Origin: Bacteroidales bacterium
GTDB taxonomy: Bacteria > Bacteroidota > Bacteroidia > Bacteroidales > Marinilabiliaceae
Direction: 5' to 3'
Length of the DNA: 64,000 nt
Assembly (NCBI GenBank): GCA_024401365.1
Contig: JAKSLE010000002.1
Span: 1 to 64,000, forward strand
Within the stretch, counting starts at the first letter, position 1. Each line of letters opens with the position of its first letter. Position numbers and translations under genes: made by a program. Positions 28,301 through 35,381 of the stretch are shown here, in pieces. The notes under the pieces were generated by a model. That model was given only the letters and a program-made list of their open reading frames with translations, did no database searches and was not told the origin of the DNA.

Positions 28301-29039
28301 CCGTGAGAAGGGTGTCAATGGCGACCGTGAGATGGCTTACACATTGTTCTGCGCTGGATTCGATGTTAAGGACGTTCACATGACCGACCTTATCACAGGA
28401 CGTGAGACTCTCGATGATGTAAACATGATAGTATATTGTGGTGGTTTCTCTAACTCCGACGTACTTGGCTCTGCTAAGGGTTGGGCTGGCGCATTCCTCT
28501 ACAACCCTAAGGCTAAGGAGGCTCTCGACCGCTTCTACGCTCGTAAGGATACCATGTCTCTCGGTATCTGTAATGGCTGTCAGCTCATGATCGAGCTCGG
28601 TCTTATTACACCAAACGATGAGAAGAAGCCTAAGATGCTCCACAACGATTCTCATAAGTTCGAGTCTAACTACGTATCTGTAGAGATCGCTAAGGAGAAT
28701 AAGAGCATCATGATGCAGTCTCTCGCTGGTCAGCGTCTCGGCGTATGGGTAGCTCACGGCGAGGGTAAGTTCTCTTTGCCAATGGATATCAACCACTACA
28801 ATGTGGTAGGTTACTATGGCTACGAGGGCTATCCTGCAAACCCTAACGGCTCAGATCACAACATCGTAGGTATCTACTCAAATGACGGTCGTCACTTGGC
28901 TATGATGCCTCACCCAGAGCGCGCAATGTTCCCATGGCAGTGCGCTTACTACCCTGCTGCACGCAAGAACGACGAAGTTACACCTTGGATGGAAGCATTC
29001 GTTAATGCTCGCAAGTGGATTGAGTCTATCAAGAAGTAA
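25335..29039 (+). CDS. purL: Phosphoribosylformylglycinamidine synthase (large single-chain PurL)
   Basis: A protein of 1234 residues, the full length of the single-chain enzyme. It makes FGAM from FGAR, glutamine and ATP in purine synthesis. The N-terminal PurS-like domain, the linker with FSQVNSEHCRHKIFGG, two AIRS-type halves (ETHNFPTTVEPF; GKDSLSMTQKY) and a C-terminal class I glutamine amidotransferase (LGICNGCQLM with the catalytic Cys; MMPHPERAMFP) are all seen. Codon use is strongly biased (CTC, CGT, TCT, GCT), which suggests high expression. A strong terminator follows. Confidence 0.97.
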   Translation: MIQFFKGTDAHILAVQTAAPIKKEDLSKLEWLFSGAQYIDALEVKGFFVGPRREMITPWSTNAVEITQNMALAGITRIEEYFPVKDENASFDPMLQVLYKGLDQSIFTIDKQPDPIVYITDFKEYNKKEGLALSEPEIAYLEGLSKRLGRPLTDSEVFGFSQVNSEHCRHKIFGGTFIIDGEEKELSLFKLIKKTSETNPGLLVSAYKDNVAFIEGPTAMQFAPERPDVPSEFETKDIPTVLSLKAETHNFPTTVEPFNGAATGSGGEIRDRLAGGTGSLPMAGTAVYMTSYSRVDEDRVWEKEMAARKWLYQTPAQILIKASNGASDFGNKFGQPMICGSLLTFEHEENDRKYAYDKVIMMAGGVGFAKKNDALKQTPEKNQKVVVLGGDNYRIGMGGGAVSSVNTGEYAGAIELNAVQRSNPEMQKRVMNAIRGMIETDHNPIVSIHDHGAGGHLNCLSELVEETGGKIDMSQLPVGDPTLSAREIVGNESQERMGLVIRQKDVEELKKVADRERAPMYVVGETTGDMQFCFEQKDGTTPINWQLSDMFGNPPKTIMKDESAQAKYKKVEYDEAQINEYVNRVLQTEAVGCKDWLTNKVDRSVTGKVAKQQCAGELQLPLNDLGAVALDYNGKSGIATSIGHAPAVALVDPAAGSIMSVAEALTNLVWAPLAHGLQGVSLSANWMWPCRQKGEDARLYKAVETMSDFVCKMGINIPTGKDSLSMTQKYKDGQVVLAPGTVIISAMSEVSDVRKIVEPVMQKEEGSVLMYVDMSGVPLALGGSTFAQVVNRLGDEVPTIADVEKFNYIYKNIQYLVSEGLILAGHDISAGGIITTLLEMNFANASHGMQLDLSDLAADADIVKALFAENPGVVFQVSKANVERVVKVLDTAKIKYSYLGCPQQKRELSISVNGETLNFDIDALRDVWYKPSYLLDRFQSTEAKAAERYANYKNQPLNLRISDKFTGKLADIDCKLSRTNKTGVKAAIIREKGVNGDREMAYTLFCAGFDVKDVHMTDLITGRETLDDVNMIVYCGGFSNSDVLGSAKGWAGAFLYNPKAKEALDRFYARKDTMSLGICNGCQLMIELGLITPNDEKKPKMLHNDSHKFESNYVSVEIAKENKSIMMQSLAGQRLGVWVAHGEGKFSLPMDINHYNVVGYYGYEGYPANPNGSDHNIVGIYSNDGRHLAMMPHPERAMFPWQCAYYPAARKNDEVTPWMEAFVNARKWIESIKK

Positions 29040-29069
29040 TTCTTAAGAGTAATTACTACATACACAATG

Positions 29070-29107
29070 GAGGCTGTGTCATTTCCCCGACGCAGCCTCT
29101 TTTTTGC
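29070..29107 (+). terminator. Intrinsic terminator of purL
   Basis: GAGGCTGTGTC (29070-29080) pairs with GACGCAGCCTC (29089-29099) with one G-T pair, followed by a T run from 29100. Confidence 0.9.
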
Positions 29108-29140
29108 TTATGACACGAGGGGCTACATGCCATCAATAAA

Positions 29141-29156
29141 GCCAAAAATTTACCTA
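29141..29156 (-). promoter_or_regulatory. Half-site matching the accessory-region operator, upstream of the WYL gene
   Basis: Read on the minus strand: TAGGTAA, 3 bases, TTTGGC. The same words with the same 3-base gap occur in the three promoter regions at 35.1, 37.9 and 39.1 kb. The second arm (27 bases away) is not conserved here and no TTTG follows at the usual distance, so this is at most a half-site. It lies 57 bases before the WYL start codon. Confidence 0.4.
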
Positions 29157-29212
29157 TAGCACAAACATTATCCCATTAACAATAGTATACTTGCATAAAA
29201 CTACAATGTGCT

Positions 29213-30115
29213 ATGCAGGGTCTATTCAGAAAATACCTCTGGCTTGTGTGCCAGGTCAAAGAGGCTCCTAAGGGTATAACCTTCGAGGAGATCAATCGTC
29301 GTTGGAAAAGAAACACCAATCTCAATCCTTCGGGCGATGATATTGCCAAACGAACCTTCCGCAACTGGTTGGCAGCTCTGCCAGACGAACTGGGTGTAAC
29401 CATTGAGTGCGAACGCCGACCACCGTTCTATTACTACATTTCCGACTACGGGGTCAATAATGTCAATATGCTCAAGTGGTCGCTTGAGATGTTCTCCGTA
29501 GGCAATATGGTGTACGAGAACAAGGCCATTCAAGACAGGATTCTCATGGACAATATTCCCTCTGCCAACGAGACTCTGTCGGATATCTGCCGCGCCATGC
29601 GAAACGGGCACAAAATTCTTCTTCGCCATCATCGGTTCGGCTCCGAAGAGACACAATACACTGTCTGTCCGTACGCTGTCAAGATCTATCAGAACAGGTG
29701 GTACCTTGTAGCGCATAGCGAGGAGAAGAACAAGGAGTACACCTACGGCTTAGACCGTATTATCTCTGTGGAGGAACTTGACGAGTCGTTCCAACTGCCA
29801 GAGAACTATTCTGCCCACGAAAAGTTCAGACATTGCATCGGAGTCTATAGCGACGAGGATTACCCTGTGGAAACAGTACGACTAAAGGTCAAAGGCTATC
29901 TGCCCGATTACTTCGACACATTGCATCTTCACCAAAGCCAAGAAGAAGAGTCCAGGGGCGAAGACTACGTGATCTACCGCTATAAGTTGAAAGCCAACAA
30001 GGAACTTATCAACCGCCTGATGACCTATGGTTCAGCCTGCGAGGTTCTCGAACCCGAAAGCCTACGCCAAGCCCTCAAGACAGCACATCGCCAGGCGTGG
30101 GAGATGTATGGCTGA
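29213..30115 (+). CDS. WYL-domain protein, probable transcriptional regulator
   Basis: A protein of 300 residues, cytoplasmic. The N-terminal 70 residues could form a winged helix (TFEEINRRWKRN, then AKRTFRNWLAAL). A WYL domain follows: ILLRHHRFGSEETQYTVCPYAVKIYQNRWYLVA contains the W-Y-L core, with DRIISVEEL after it. A WCX-like C-terminal domain covers residues 210-295. WYL proteins often bind nucleic-acid-derived ligands and control phage defence genes (BrxR, CapW). It stands alone between purL and an intergenic repeat. A TATACTTG box at 29186-29193 may be its -7 element. Confidence 0.85.
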   Translation: MQGLFRKYLWLVCQVKEAPKGITFEEINRRWKRNTNLNPSGDDIAKRTFRNWLAALPDELGVTIECERRPPFYYYISDYGVNNVNMLKWSLEMFSVGNMVYENKAIQDRILMDNIPSANETLSDICRAMRNGHKILLRHHRFGSEETQYTVCPYAVKIYQNRWYLVAHSEEKNKEYTYGLDRIISVEELDESFQLPENYSAHEKFRHCIGVYSDEDYPVETVRLKVKGYLPDYFDTLHLHQSQEEESRGEDYVIYRYKLKANKELINRLMTYGSACEVLEPESLRQALKTAHRQAWEMYG

Positions 30116-30130
30116 CTTCTTGTATCAATA

Positions 30131-30239
30131 TTTGCGACCCTACATCCCCCAGTAATACCAAGGCCTGTCACCCTCCAAACACATACGCACGTCATACGCT
30201 CGTCATACGCTCGTCATACGCTCATCATACGCACAACTA
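30131..30239 (-). repeat. Dispersed intergenic repeat, copy 2
   Basis: Inverted relative to the copy at 211-320. The 11-base units (GTCATACGCTC and variants) run from about 30188 to 30235, and the flank 30131-30187 carries the complement of TTGGTATTACTGGGG and GGTCGCAAA. It lies between the WYL gene and the converging GH51 gene, starting 16 bases after the WYL stop codon. Confidence 0.85.
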
Positions 30240-30377
30240 TAGCGGCAGAATATCGTAATTTTCTTAGCATGTTAAGCCCATTCTGAAATGTCAATCTGGA
30301 TTGTTACAAACATCATCTCGCCATGCCAAAACTTAGATCTTACATCGTCTGAAGAGAATGGCGACTTTTTGACATCC

Positions 30378-32867
30378 CTACCCCCTCAACCTGATCTTCA
30401 ACACATTAACCGAAAACGGCATCACATCAAAATAAACTTTGTCGCTCTTGGCTTTGAGAACTGTCGTCACCGGATAAATTTTCTTCGGATTGTCAAGCGT
30501 GTTCTCGTCCGTACCATTGACCGAGGACAGACGGGTGATGGTAACAGCATCTGACACTGAGGTGTCGATATTGCAGTTACTCAAATTAATTCTTCCTGGT
30601 GCAAAGCCTTCGCCCAGATTCACCACCTTCACATACATTATATTATTAGCCTCATCGATGGTGGTCGATGCATAGACTCCTTCCATCATTAGTCCCTTCT
30701 TAAGACGACAGCAAATATCCAACTTACCATCTACGTAGCAGCGAAGACTATCACCATCCACCTCTACTTGCAGGTCATACCATCGGTTCGGCTCAACCTT
30801 AAAGCTCTGCTGTGGTGCTATCGGTCCACGGCTGCCCTTGTAAGCCTGCTCTACGCAGTTGCTGGTGTTTCCCCATCCTGCCACATTATACCACTGGTAA
30901 TTGTAATCATCGGTATATCCTACGAGCAGCAGAAAGCCCTGATCGCCGCTCTCCTTCATTGCCTGCACGCGATAGGTATAATGGTCAGCATCAATAGGCT
31001 GCGGACAGATACTCATGGCTGGCTCCTTGGCCGAACGCTGCACATAGTCACCCTCTTCCACACTCCAACGTCCCTCGGTAGGTGTCCACAGAGCAAAGTC
31101 TGCAAGATCCATCTCCTTGCCATCGACGATGAGCTGAGGGTTACGGAAATGCACGTTGGTGTGCCATGCGCCAAGACCTACATGCACCGGCTCATTGGCT
31201 TCCTGCTCCTTGGCTACAGGAGCATTCAACTCCCATGTGCAGTCGGTTTCGAGCACACGTGTACCTATATTATTGGCAAAGAGCTGCTGCACGTAATATG
31301 ATGGCGTTCCCATCGCTTCATGCGAGTTGAAGCGGATCATGTCAGGTCGCCAGCGTGCATCGTTCTCATTGACAAAGATCGGCGCATACGAGTTCATAGC
31401 CACCACGTCCGAGTTGTTCTCCATGCCCATCATATAGACGGCTTCACCCAAAGCAGCATTGAGGTTGCCTATCACACCGTGCTGGCTCGTGACGGCATAC
31501 TCACCTACATAGACCTGATGATGGTCACGAGGATAGGAGTCATACTTCGTGAAGCGCTCAGCAAACCAGTCGGGCGAACGATAGTAATGTTCATCGACCA
31601 TATCCACCGGATGCTCATTGCGCCAGCTCGGATCGTCTGTGCCCCACGACTCCACATTGCCGATGCACTTCACCTCCGGATAGCGAGCCTTGATGGCGTT
31701 GTAGAACTGAATGTATCGCTCGGGATAATGATCCGACTGGTCGAAGTTGCCGCTCAGATGAAAGTTGTAATTCTCATTGCCAATCTCGATGTACTCCAAT
31801 CCGAAAGGCTCAGGGTGACCATTTTCAGCACGAAGCTTGCCGTACGTGGTCGAAATATCACCATTGGCATACTCCAGCGCATCGAGGCACTCCTCTATCC
31901 ACAAATCTATCTTGTCGTATGGGTCGCAACCACCATGCCAGATACCAATGTTGACCACATAGAGTGGTTTGGCACCCAGATCCTCACTCAGCTGCAAGTA
32001 TTCGTGGAAACCGATGCCGTCCGAGGTGCGATAACCCCAGTTGACATTCTGATGACCTTCGCGCTCCTCAATAGGACCAATGGTGCGTTTCCAGCGGAAA
32101 GCGTTGTCTGGCGTGTTCTGGCCCTCCACAAAACAACCGCCAGGGAAGCGCAGAAAACGCGGATGCATGTCGGCCAGCATCTGTGCCAGATCAGGTCGCA
32201 TACCGTTCGGACGGTTCTTGAAGGTAGGAGGGAAGAGACTCACCACGTCGAGTTGCAACTCTCCTGCCTTATCGCCCGTAAGCGCAAACTGAGCCTTCGT
32301 GTCGCTCTCTATGGCCTTGATAGTGGCTGTATATTTCGTCCATTTACCGTTGGCATTCAGTTCAATGTCAGCCTTGCCCAATGTCTTGCCATCAGCCGAT
32401 ACGAGTGTGGCGCACATCGTGCCTTGATAGCCCTTGTCGCTACAAGCAAAGAAACTGAGCTGATATTCCGTGCCAGCCACGATGTTCATGCCCCAGAATC
32501 CATCATTCAGCACACCATCACCTGCCTTAGTAATCTTCAGGTCGAGTGCATTATGCTGCACCTTGTTGAGCAGATTACGTTGCGTCAACGCCAGCTGTGC
32601 ATCACCTACTGCCATCCAATGGCTAATACCTGAAGGCGAAGGCTCCTCATCGCTTGGCATCGTATCGTCCTCAAACGAGCGGTTACGTATCAGCTCGGCG
32701 TAAAGTCCACCGTCAGCTGCATGGTTGATGTCCTCATAGAAAAGACCATAGTGCGTCTGGCTGATGGCAGGACCTTGCCGCTCGGCATCAATGTTTATTA
32801 CTACCTTTGCCTGCTCACTACATGATGTCAGCAAGGCTGTTAACATTAGAAGGGTTCCGGTTTTCAT
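30378..32867 (-). CDS. Alpha-L-arabinofuranosidase, GH51, lipoprotein
   Basis: A protein of 829 residues from the ATG at 32867, chosen because it gives a normal lipoprotein signal (MLTALLTSCSEQ); an in-frame ATG ten codons upstream does not. An N-terminal carbohydrate-binding domain (about 60-210) precedes the TIM barrel with acid/base Glu in YIEIGNENYNF and nucleophile Glu in VYVGEYAVTSQHG. A second carbohydrate-binding-like region is inserted near residues 560-720, before the C-terminal beta sandwich (MPFSVNVLKIRLRG). It removes arabinose side chains from arabinoxylan or arabinan. Codon use is richer in GC-ending codons than in the neighbours on its right, perhaps a sign of separate acquisition. 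Confidence 0.93.
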   Translation of the reverse strand: MKTGTLLMLTALLTSCSEQAKVVINIDAERQGPAISQTHYGLFYEDINHAADGGLYAELIRNRSFEDDTMPSDEEPSPSGISHWMAVGDAQLALTQRNLLNKVQHNALDLKITKAGDGVLNDGFWGMNIVAGTEYQLSFFACSDKGYQGTMCATLVSADGKTLGKADIELNANGKWTKYTATIKAIESDTKAQFALTGDKAGELQLDVVSLFPPTFKNRPNGMRPDLAQMLADMHPRFLRFPGGCFVEGQNTPDNAFRWKRTIGPIEEREGHQNVNWGYRTSDGIGFHEYLQLSEDLGAKPLYVVNIGIWHGGCDPYDKIDLWIEECLDALEYANGDISTTYGKLRAENGHPEPFGLEYIEIGNENYNFHLSGNFDQSDHYPERYIQFYNAIKARYPEVKCIGNVESWGTDDPSWRNEHPVDMVDEHYYRSPDWFAERFTKYDSYPRDHHQVYVGEYAVTSQHGVIGNLNAALGEAVYMMGMENNSDVVAMNSYAPIFVNENDARWRPDMIRFNSHEAMGTPSYYVQQLFANNIGTRVLETDCTWELNAPVAKEQEANEPVHVGLGAWHTNVHFRNPQLIVDGKEMDLADFALWTPTEGRWSVEEGDYVQRSAKEPAMSICPQPIDADHYTYRVQAMKESGDQGFLLLVGYTDDYNYQWYNVAGWGNTSNCVEQAYKGSRGPIAPQQSFKVEPNRWYDLQVEVDGDSLRCYVDGKLDICCRLKKGLMMEGVYASTTIDEANNIMYVKVVNLGEGFAPGRINLSNCNIDTSVSDAVTITRLSSVNGTDENTLDNPKKIYPVTTVLKAKSDKVYFDVMPFSVNVLKIRLRG

Positions 32868-33041
32868 TAATCCAAATTTATATAGAATGTCATGCATTTT
32901 CTAAAAAAACATGACACCAAAGAAGTTACAATGCGAATATACTAGTTTTGTCATTTATGGCACTATTTCCCACCGCTTTTTTACAACCATATCCCCACAC
33001 AAACCGCACCACACCATAGCACCATACAAACCGGACCGCAC

Positions 33042-33134
33042 AAGTGGGGTCGCCTTGGTATCCATGATGAGGAGTACAAGAAAGCCATAGACTCCGGTAA
33101 CTTGGATAAGGCTCAGAAGGATTTATATCTATGA
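33042..33134 (+). pseudogene. Fragment of a phage-type large polyvalent protein
   Basis: Thirty codons read KWGRLGIHDEEYKKAIDSG then NLDKAQKDLYL and stop. The pattern D-x-E-Y-x-x-A-x-x-x-G-x-x-x-x-A-Q is one I know from large polyvalent proteins of phages and conjugative elements, where it is followed by a MVDEAA-type helix. Here the sequence runs into the 33120 direct repeat at exactly that point. No start codon, so a remnant. Confidence 0.5.
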
Positions 33135-33152
33135 GAATAGGCATTATATAAA
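33120..33152 (+). repeat. Direct repeat, left copy (candidate island boundary)
   Basis: GATTTATAT, two extra bases, then a 22-base core starting ATGAGAATAGGCATTATA. The same core and the same GATTTATAT prefix occur at 39581-39611 in the same orientation. A coding fragment abuts this copy on its left side. The two copies bracket about 6.4 kb of AT-rich accessory DNA. Confidence 0.75.
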
Positions 33153-33424
33153 CAAGAGTTGTCGCAAGAACATAATCAATTAATGTTGCACAAATACTTC
33201 TTCAATAGAGATTCTAATTCAAATAGGATGCCATACAAGTATAATAAATAATGCTTCTGTGGACGGTAGTACCACAATCAATCCTAACTGCATTTAGTCA
33301 GTCGGCAGACACCGATAATTTTCTGCTCTTGAAGCATTATACACAAATGTACGAAACTATCTTGTAGAAGTTCTACTGATACCGAAATTATTCTATTTCA
33401 GATTTTACCCGATTATCTTGCTTA

Positions 33425-33511
33425 TCAATATCTCAAACTCTCACTATCCCAACGACCAGGGGGTGTCAATGTGTTTTTATTATTAGGGAGGATCTTAGTG
33501 TCTTCTTCGTG
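33425..33511 (-). pseudogene. Decayed copy A of a small gene ending TP-GRWD-x-ESLR
   Basis: Read on the minus strand: HEEDTKILPNNKN, then TLTPPGRWDSESLRY and stop. It matches the end of the fragment at 33764-33986 (YEEAAKILPNYKK, then YIDTPGRWDKESLRDL and stop) at about two thirds of positions. The upstream part is missing. Original function unknown. Confidence 0.55.
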
Positions 33512-33572
33512 TGAGGTTCTGACCTAGAGGTATTCGGCGCCTTCGGAGAAGAAGTCGCCGAAGATTACTCGC

Positions 33573-33602
33573 TTGGAATAACTGAAATTTTATGTATCTT
33601 TG
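33573..33602 (+). promoter_or_regulatory. Bacteroidota-type promoter of a candidate small RNA
   Basis: TTGG at 33573-33576 and TATCTTTG at 33595-33602, 18 bases apart, an excellent match to the consensus. No open reading frame follows; a structured segment with a terminator does. Confidence 0.7.
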
Positions 33603-33607
33603 CGAAA

Positions 33608-33707
33608 GATTGGAATGAAACGAAAGTTTCTAGAAAGGATAGGTATCTAGTAGGTACAGGAGGATCCTGAGAATACTGAACGGTAACGAGTCCTTTCATT
33701 TTTTATT
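33608..33707 (+). ncRNA. Candidate structured small RNA (about 100 nt)
   Basis: Begins about 6 bases after a consensus -7 box. Local structure: a 5 bp hairpin with a GAAA tetraloop (GAAACGAAAGTTTC, 33617-33630). Then a long-range stem GAAAGGA (33633-33639) with TCCTTTC (33691-33697), which encloses AGTA/TACT arms, the hairpin CAGGAGGATCCTG (33657-33669) and a small CG-GTAA-CG loop. The closing arm is followed by ATTTTTTATT, as in an intrinsic terminator. No reverse transcriptase or cas gene is near, and I recognise no Rfam family. Confidence 0.55.
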
Positions 33708-33763
33708 CTAGTTGAGGTAAATCAGTCAGCTGTCTTGTGCAGTTATAGTCAATTCTTTTCTTT

Positions 33764-33986
33764 TTATAAATCCCTCAAGCTTTCTTTATCCCATCTCCCT
33801 GGCGTATCAATATACTTCTTGTAGTTAGGCAATATCTTTGCCGCCTCCTCATACGTTTATGTTTCACATGTATTTTCGTTCATCATTCGGCATCATTTTT
33901 ACGTATTTTAAAGCCATCTTTTCGTCGCGTCTATACATATATAAGCCCCATATACATTCAATATTCTTCCTGATAGGGTACTGCAT
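33764..33986 (-). pseudogene. Decayed copy B of a small gene ending TP-GRWD-x-ESLR
   Basis: From an ATG at 33986 the minus strand reads MQYPIRKNIECIWGLYMYRR, continues about 20 residues to a TGA at 33864-33866, and after a frame change continues TYEEAAKILPNYKKYIDTPG, then RWDKESLRDL and stop. The original gene would have coded for about 72 residues. Copy A at 33425 is a paralogue of its end. Neither looks functional. Duplicated small genes of this kind are common for immunity proteins, but nothing here proves that. Confidence 0.55.
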
Positions 33987-34027
33987 AAAAACTCCTTATC
34001 CAAGTGAAAGGAATATAGTTCATCTAT

Positions 34028-34522
34028 CTAATCTTGGGTGATATTATGATCAAATACCGTCTGCATCGGCATGGTGTTCAACAAATCAGTTTTTGCTTCC
34101 TCTACTGATACTGGCAAATGCCCCTCTTCAATATCATACATCAAATGATTTATATGTCCTTTATATTCATCCTCATACATATCCCCGTCAAAAGCTAGAT
34201 AAAATGCTTCTGCTACTAATGGACTACGATGATTTCCACACGTACAACAAACTAATGTAGGGATTTCCTCATAATGATTTAGGACCAACACTTGAACAGC
34301 CTTCTTCACATTATCCCAACCAATATCATCCACTTCCTCCTTCAATGGAAACTGGTAATACTCCAATCCTAACTCTTTCAGCTTATTCAAATAAGCCTCA
34401 GACACTACTTTCTCAGATACGTTGATAAGACACTTATTGTCTCCAACAATGTATCTATTACCCAAATCATGAATACTAGGTAATGCTCTCACTGTAATTT
34501 TTGAAAATGAATATTGATGCAT
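34028..34522 (-). CDS. CX5R cysteine-phosphatase-like protein
   Basis: A protein of 164 residues, cytoplasmic. A buried strand followed by a phosphate-binding loop is clear: TLVCCTCGNHRSPLVAEAF, with Cys93, Arg99 and Ser100 in a C-x5-R-S motif as in tyrosine and dual-specificity phosphatases. A separate general-acid Asp cannot be assigned; an acidic stretch (DGDMYEDEYKG) follows. Length fits a minimal phosphatase domain. It lies 1 base after a broken gene on the same strand; both would be read from the minus-strand arm of the bidirectional promoter at 35073-35171. The substrate is unknown. Confidence 0.65.
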   Translation of the reverse strand: MHQYSFSKITVRALPSIHDLGNRYIVGDNKCLINVSEKVVSEAYLNKLKELGLEYYQFPLKEEVDDIGWDNVKKAVQVLVLNHYEEIPTLVCCTCGNHRSPLVAEAFYLAFDGDMYEDEYKGHINHLMYDIEEGHLPVSVEEAKTDLLNTMPMQTVFDHNITQD

Positions 34523-34523
34523 C

Positions 34524-35050
34524 TTGACTATCTTTTTCTTCCGTATTGTTTTGGCCTTTTGTCGTTCAAAAATATCAAAAACTTCAGCTCCTCGTTACCT
34601 ACTAGCATATTTATCTACATTGGTCTCCTTCTTTGTCGCTTACAATATGAAACCGTCCCCGAATATGTGTTGTTTAATAGGAGGTGTATTTAATTTCCAT
34701 CCAGTAACTTCCAGCAATATGCTATCGTCATTCCTCTATAGGTTAAATAGCGCATTCAGAAAAGGCCTAGCCTTAATATACTCTCCCATCAACAACGCAT
34801 ACCTGTCCTTTGCGCTGTCATCAATTCTTCTGGCAAATATCAAGCCAAATAATCGTTTGTCATTAGTGCGCAAAATTCTGACATCAAGAGGAAATGGATA
34901 ACCATCATAAAACGAAGTATTACATTACGATCCTCTGAAAGCCAACTCCTCATCAAAAGCTGCCCCCTCCTCAATACATATCACAGCGCACCCAGGCTCA
35001 ATATTCTGCAATTCAGGTGGCAAAGATTCTATAGTCAAGTTGTAGATCAT
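34524..35050 (-). pseudogene. Broken gene upstream of the phosphatase-like gene
   Basis: From an ATG at 35050 the minus strand reads MIYNLTIESLPPELQNIEPG, then CAVICIEEGAAFDEELAFRG and stops. After a frame change near 34920 it continues SFYDGYPFPLDVRILRTNDK, then RLFGLIFARRIDDSAKDRYA, and on in the same frame through three in-frame stops to the phosphatase start codon. The protein-like character across the breaks shows a gene of about 170 residues that has lost function. I do not recognise it. Its start codon sits about 16 bases after the predicted transcription start. Confidence 0.6.
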
Positions 35051-35072
35051 ACTTTCTCACATATTTTTCATG

Positions 35073-35171
35073 CAAAGAAAAGCATATAGTATGCCAAACT
35101 TTTACCTACTCACAATTTTTCCATATTTTCTATCATAGGTAAGACTTTGGCACATGCACTCAATACCTTTG
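35073..35171. promoter_or_regulatory. Bidirectional promoter-operator, copy 1 of the accessory-region motif
   Basis: Symmetrical layout. Centre: TTACCTA (35102-35108), 27 bases, TAGGTAA (35136-35142). Three bases outside each arm stands TTTGGCA on the plus side (35146-35152) and its complement TGCCAAA on the minus side (35092-35098). A second TTTG lies exactly 18 bases beyond on each side (35168-35171; minus-strand 35073-35076), inside TACCTTTG and TTTCTTTG. Divergent transcripts would serve the broken gene and phosphatase to the left and the restriction-type gene to the right. The arms probably bind a dimeric regulator. Confidence 0.7.
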
Positions 35172-35195
35172 CATTAAACTAAATACGACGCTATC

Positions 35196-35294
35196 ATGAA
35201 TACACTGTTGCTTACATGGAATCTTAGTGGCTCGAATAAACAAAACAAAATTAAAGGAGTAATAACTGTGTTTTTTCGTACGTTACAATACTAG
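35196..35294 (+). pseudogene. Short leader ORF, probably the remnant of a larger gene
   Basis: Thirty-two codons from an ATG about 18 bases after the predicted transcription start: MNTLLLTWNLSGSNKQNKIK and 12 more. The opening resembles the LLTWNP-x-x-W start seen in several restriction-related Bacteroidota proteins, with the expected Pro and Trp lost. It could also be a small leader peptide. It ends 87 bases before the DUF262 start. Confidence 0.35.
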
Positions 35295-35381
35295 TAACAC
35301 TGACCTTTATTGGCAATAGACAACTTTTTATTATGGTATTGCGTATTTATTAATTATAAATTGATTAATTGCATTGACAAT

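Noticed and set aside
31320..32633. 437-codon open frame on the plus strand
   Set aside because: Antisense shadow of the GH51 gene, whose catalytic motifs are clear on the minus strand.
33573..33707. Retron msr-msd RNA
   Set aside because: No reverse transcriptase gene or broken copy of one is in the surrounding DNA.
35146..35171. Sigma-54 promoter suggested by TTGGCAC
   Set aside because: No TTGC element stands at the required -12 distance at any of the three copies, and Bacteroidales do not usually rely on sigma-54 promoters.
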